Assembly: GCF_963974425.1 (NCBI RefSeq)
Contig: NZ_CAXBCK010000001.1
Location: forward strand, 109,711-173,710
DNA length: 64,000 bases
DNA from: Marixanthomonas sp963974425
GTDB lineage: Bacteria; Bacteroidota; Bacteroidia; Flavobacteriales; Flavobacteriaceae
Reading direction: 5' to 3'
The translations under genes and the position numbers were made by a program. Below the pieces are notes generated by a model that was not told where the DNA came from, searched no databases, and saw nothing but the letters and a program-made list of their open reading frames with translations. This document shows positions 60,955-64,000 of this stretch, piece after piece. Position 1 is the first letter of the stretch; the number at the start of each line of letters is the position of its first letter.

Positions 60955-62287
60955 ATTTTTATTTAAACATATAGATAATACTGGTCTCGTATTATGGCGA
61001 GTGGTTTTTGGGGCATTAATTGCCATAGAAGGATTTGGCGCAATTGCTTCTGGTTGGGTACGACGCACCTTAGTTGAACCCAAATTTACATTCAACTTTA
61101 TCGGCTTTGAGTTTTTACAACCATTACCTGGCGATTTAATGTATTGGTATTTTGCTTTAATGGGCACTTTTGGCGTTTTGGTTATGTTAGGTTACAAGTA
61201 TCGGTTTAGTATGTTTTGCTACGCGCTTATGTGGAGCTGTGTCTATTTAATGCAAAAATCATCTTACAACAATCATTACTACTTAATGATGTTACTATGT
61301 TGGCTAATGGTTTTTTTACCAGCCAACCGATGGTTTTCTATCGATGCCAGACAAAACTCTGAAATTAAGTCACCATCCATGCCTAGATGGGTACTGTTAA
61401 TATTGATTCTTCAAGTATGGATTGTTTATACATACGGTTCTATAGCAAAATGGTATCCTGGCTGGTTTGATGCCAGTGTACCCGCCCTTTTTATGAAAAG
61501 CAAAAGCGATTACTGGTTGGTGGGAGGATTGCTTCAGGAAAATTGGGTGCATTGGTGCATTGCATACGTTGGTATTTTGTTCGATTTATTAATTGTCCCA
61601 TTATTACTTTGGAAAAGGACCCGATTGGCAGCTTTTATTGTTTCCATATTCTTTCATTTATTCAACTCAATTATATTCCAGATTGGAATATTCCCTTATA
61701 TGTCCATGGCATTTGCTTTCTTTTTCTTTTCTTCGGAAATATTACAAAAACGATTTCTTCCGAAGAAAAAATTATATACCAAAGGCGAAGTCATCGTACC
61801 AAATTATAAACCAGCACTACTAACTATATTTTCCATCTATTTTATAATCCAAATAGGTTTACCGTTACGCCATTGGTTTTTTAAAGACGACGTACTCTGG
61901 ACCGAAGAAGGTCACCGTTTAAGTTGGCGCATGATGCTACGTAGCAAAGCAGGTAGTTTAACCGTTTCGATAAAAGAAAAAGGAGATACAGAGAAAAAAC
62001 GCTATAATTACAACTTGCTACTTAGTAAAAAACAACAACGATCTGTAAAATCTAAGCCTGATATGCTTTGGCAACTCGCACAGCGTATTAAACAAATTGA
62101 AGAAAAAAATGGAAAGAAAGATGTAGAGGTTTACATGGATTCATATATACGAGTAAACACAGGGCGTTATAACCAATTAACCAACCCAGAAATTGATATA
62201 GCCGCCCAGCCATGGCATCATTTTAAACACACTGATTGGATTTTACCTTCCCCAGATGGCTTCGCTAGGAAAAAAAATAATCTATGA
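60947..62287 (+). CDS. HTTM-domain membrane protein (vitamin-K-dependent carboxylase-like)
   Basis: 446 aa from GTG 60947 (MNRFLFKHIDNTGLVLWRVVFG); an in-frame TTG at 60923 lies deeper in ribF. Several membrane helices between about 15 and 300, the GSIAKWYPGWFDA and VHWCIAYVGILFDLLIVP segments typical of the HTTM domain, then a soluble tail that includes LSWRMMLRSKAGSLTV and MDSYIRVNTGRYNQLTNPEID, also seen in gamma-carboxylase homologues. Bacterial members have no proven carboxylase role. Overlaps ribF by 8 bases and the following small gene by 4. Confidence 0.88.
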   Translation: MNRFLFKHIDNTGLVLWRVVFGALIAIEGFGAIASGWVRRTLVEPKFTFNFIGFEFLQPLPGDLMYWYFALMGTFGVLVMLGYKYRFSMFCYALMWSCVYLMQKSSYNNHYYLMMLLCWLMVFLPANRWFSIDARQNSEIKSPSMPRWVLLILILQVWIVYTYGSIAKWYPGWFDASVPALFMKSKSDYWLVGGLLQENWVHWCIAYVGILFDLLIVPLLLWKRTRLAAFIVSIFFHLFNSIIFQIGIFPYMSMAFAFFFFSSEILQKRFLPKKKLYTKGEVIVPNYKPALLTIFSIYFIIQIGLPLRHWFFKDDVLWTEEGHRLSWRMMLRSKAGSLTVSIKEKGDTEKKRYNYNLLLSKKQQRSVKSKPDMLWQLAQRIKQIEEKNGKKDVEVYMDSYIRVNTGRYNQLTNPEIDIAAQPWHHFKHTDWILPSPDGFARKKNNL

Positions 62288-62625
62288 ATCATCAATTAAT
62301 CTCAAATTCTTTACAATGGTGGGAAAAAAAACGAATTTGGTTTAATTTAACTGTTCTTAGTTTTGGCATATGGCAGATTTTTAATGAAAACCCTGATGTC
62401 TTTCGTTTTAATGATATCATATGTATTTTAATTTATGGAATAATTGCTAATATTTTCTATTCTATTGGAATACTCCTTGAATTATTAGATAATTATTATT
62501 TAAATAATTTTTTCAAGCTAGATAAGTTCAGATGGTTCTTTTTAATCTTAGGAACCATGTTCTCTATAACATATACTTTTTTTTCAATTAAAGTTCACTA
62601 CAATGGACCTATGTTTTTGTGGTAA
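62284..62625 (+). CDS. Small hypothetical membrane protein
   Basis: 113 aa, three hydrophobic segments (about 18-32, 42-66 and 83-103; e.g. IICILIYGIIANIFYSIGIL and WFFLILGTMFSITYTFF). ATGA overlap with the HTTM gene indicates translational coupling. Unknown family; base composition is more A/T-rich than its neighbours. No terminator hairpin is seen between its stop and serS. Confidence 0.75.
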   Translation: MNHQLISNSLQWWEKKRIWFNLTVLSFGIWQIFNENPDVFRFNDIICILIYGIIANIFYSIGILLELLDNYYLNNFFKLDKFRWFFLILGTMFSITYTFFSIKVHYNGPMFLW

Positions 62626-62737
62626 TTTTATTCTGATAAGACATAGAAAATTTTAAGTAACTAAATAAATAGCCCTATATTTCTTTACAAGACAAGTAAA
62701 AACCTATAAAAAAACAACAATAAAACTTCCATTTCCC

Positions 62738-62745
62738 TAACTTTG
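62738..62745 (+). promoter_or_regulatory. -7 element of serS
   Basis: TAACTTTG fits TAnnTTTG, 21 bases before the serS ATG at 62767. The upstream 20 bases are A-rich without a TTG. Confidence 0.5.
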
Positions 62746-62766
62746 CTTTCTTAAAATTTTAGGACT

Positions 62767-64000
62767 ATGTTACAAGTACAAGAAATCCGAGAAAACAAGG
62801 ATCAATTTATCAAAGCACTTGCTAAAAGAGGCATTGATGCTACTAACGATCTGGATGCGATTATTGCTGCAGACGAAACTCGTAGAAACACCCAGACTAA
62901 ACTAGATGATATATTATCAAAGTCCAATAAATTTTCAAAAGAAATTGGGATGCTTTTTCAAAAAGGAGAGGCTCAAAAAGCAAACTTGTTAAAAGAAAAA
63001 ACAACCCAATTAAAACAAGATTCTAAAACGCTGCAAGAGGAATTAAACACCGCGGAAGAAAAACTGCAAGAATTGTTGTACAATATTCCCAACGTGCCAC
63101 ATGAGAGTGTACCAGCTGGAAATGACGAAGAAGATAATGAAGAAATTTTCCGTGAATTAGACATTCCAACGCTAGAGGAAGGATCGTTACCACACTGGGA
63201 ATTAGCCAAAAAATACGACCTGATCGATTTTGAATTGGGAGTAAAAGTAACTGGAGCCGGATTTCCTATTTATAAAGGAAAAGGTGCTAGGTTACAGCGT
63301 GCGTTAATCACCTATTTTTTAGATAAAAATGTTGAAGCTGGATATACCGAATATCAGGTTCCGTTGATGGTAAATGAAGATTCTGCACGTGGTACAGGTC
63401 AATTACCCGATAAAGAAGGGCAAATGTATCATATCACCAACGATGATTTGTATATGATCCCAACAGCGGAAGTTCCGGTAACCAATATGTTTCGAGGTGA
63501 TTTATTAAAGCAAGACCAATTGCCAATCACATGTACTGGATATACACCCTGCTTTAGAAGAGAGGCGGGAAGTTACGGTGCCCACGTTCGTGGTTTAAAC
63601 CGTTTGCATCAATTTGACAAGGTAGAATTGGTTCGCATCGAGCATCCTGATAACAGCTACAAAGCATTAGATGGGATGGTAGAACACGTAAAAGATATAT
63701 TACGCGAATTAAAATTACCCTACCGAATTTTGCGTCTATGCGGAGGTGATTTAGGATTTACCGCAGCTTTGACATATGATTTTGAAGTATTTTCTACCGC
63801 TCAAGACCGTTGGCTGGAAATTTCTTCTGTATCTAACTTTGAAACCTTTCAAGCCAACCGATTGAAGCTTCGTTTTAAAGATGAAAATGGTAAAAACAAT
63901 CTTGCTCACACCTTAAACGGAAGTGCTTTGGCATTACCTCGTGTATTAGCAGGAATTTTAGAAAACTACCAAACCCCTGAAGGAATTAAAATCCCTGAGG
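62767..64000 (+). CDS. serS: Serine-tRNA ligase, 3' end outside window
   Basis: At least 411 codons of a family of about 425, so only the last few residues are missing. N-terminal antiparallel coiled-coil arm (about 1-110; FIKALAKRGI through LKEKTTQLKQDSKTLQEEL) that binds the long variable arm of tRNA-Ser, then the class II core: motif 1 region, motif 2 TPCFRREAGSYGAHVRGLNR (about 259-278), and motif 3 beginning at NGSALALPRVLAGILENYQ near the window edge. Acidic segment DEEDNEEIF links the two parts. Confidence 0.96.
   Translation, partial: MLQVQEIRENKDQFIKALAKRGIDATNDLDAIIAADETRRNTQTKLDDILSKSNKFSKEIGMLFQKGEAQKANLLKEKTTQLKQDSKTLQEELNTAEEKLQELLYNIPNVPHESVPAGNDEEDNEEIFRELDIPTLEEGSLPHWELAKKYDLIDFELGVKVTGAGFPIYKGKGARLQRALITYFLDKNVEAGYTEYQVPLMVNEDSARGTGQLPDKEGQMYHITNDDLYMIPTAEVPVTNMFRGDLLKQDQLPITCTGYTPCFRREAGSYGAHVRGLNRLHQFDKVELVRIEHPDNSYKALDGMVEHVKDILRELKLPYRILRLCGGDLGFTAALTYDFEVFSTAQDRWLEISSVSNFETFQANRLKLRFKDENGKNNLAHTLNGSALALPRVLAGILENYQTPEGIKIPE

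Noticed and set aside
61543..61823. Two plus-strand ORFs in other frames of the HTTM gene
   Set aside because: Could suggest a frameshift, but the main frame is unbroken with HTTM motifs on both sides.
1..64000. tRNA, rRNA, CRISPR, transposase, integrase or toxin-antitoxin loci
   Set aside because: Looked for in all gaps; none found. The MORN-type gene at 29369 resembles YwqK antitoxins only in its repeats and has no toxin partner.

Overview
The window is one AT-rich chromosomal segment of a Flavobacteriaceae-type Bacteroidetes genome. The evidence is a SusC/SusD pair, a DUF4270 lipoprotein, carboxypeptidase-regulatory-like TonB receptors, a short DXS, atpD-atpC detached from the other ATP synthase genes, an almost complete lack of Shine-Dalgarno sequences, and many starts sitting just behind a TAnnTTTG -7 element. 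I see no tRNA, rRNA, CRISPR array, insertion sequence or phage genes. Most of the window is conserved core genome. sucA (left edge) and serS (right edge) are cut by the window.

Layout. 1-4036: sucA, a small outer-membrane barrel and a short-chain polyprenyl diphosphate synthase. 4207-10909: a TetR/TolC/adaptor/RND efflux operon. 10978-15272: an isolated SusD/SusC pair; the SusC signal peptide is readable but has no normal start codon. 15431-24922: aspS, two small envelope genes, a ClC channel with CBS domains that lacks the gating glutamate, a cold-shock protein, tadA, dxs and a dGTPase-like HD hydrolase.

25018-33701 looks like a phosphate-acquisition island: a beta-helix lipoprotein, a TonB receptor, a secreted MORN-type protein, an OprO/OprP-type porin and a PiT phosphate permease fused to a PhoU-like domain. 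Three promoters here share one architecture: TTnACA-like hexamers repeated every 11 bp and held at a fixed distance from a TTTG-ending -7 element, with no normal -33 TTG. This resembles the Pho boxes of other phyla and is the best candidate for something undescribed in the window. An orphan terminator in the same island suggests a small RNA or a leader.

33780-40434: a JmjC/cupin-8 protein, nhaA (TTG start), a small membrane protein, atpC and atpD with a heptad repeat between them, then a sulfotransferase-like gene overlapping a class IV aminotransferase gene. 40569-47123: a cluster of glmS, DUF4270 lipoprotein and stand-alone starch-synthase N-domain on the minus strand, divergent from panC, panD and a flippase-like membrane protein. 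47192-51010: a probable pseudo-esterase convergent with a TPR-sensor histidine kinase and NarL-type regulator. 51046-57340: radA, an M23 lipoprotein, an acyl-CoA dehydrogenase, DinB, an OmpA-type lipoprotein and xth. 57575-64000: prs, rplY, pth, ribF, an HTTM membrane protein, a small membrane protein and serS.
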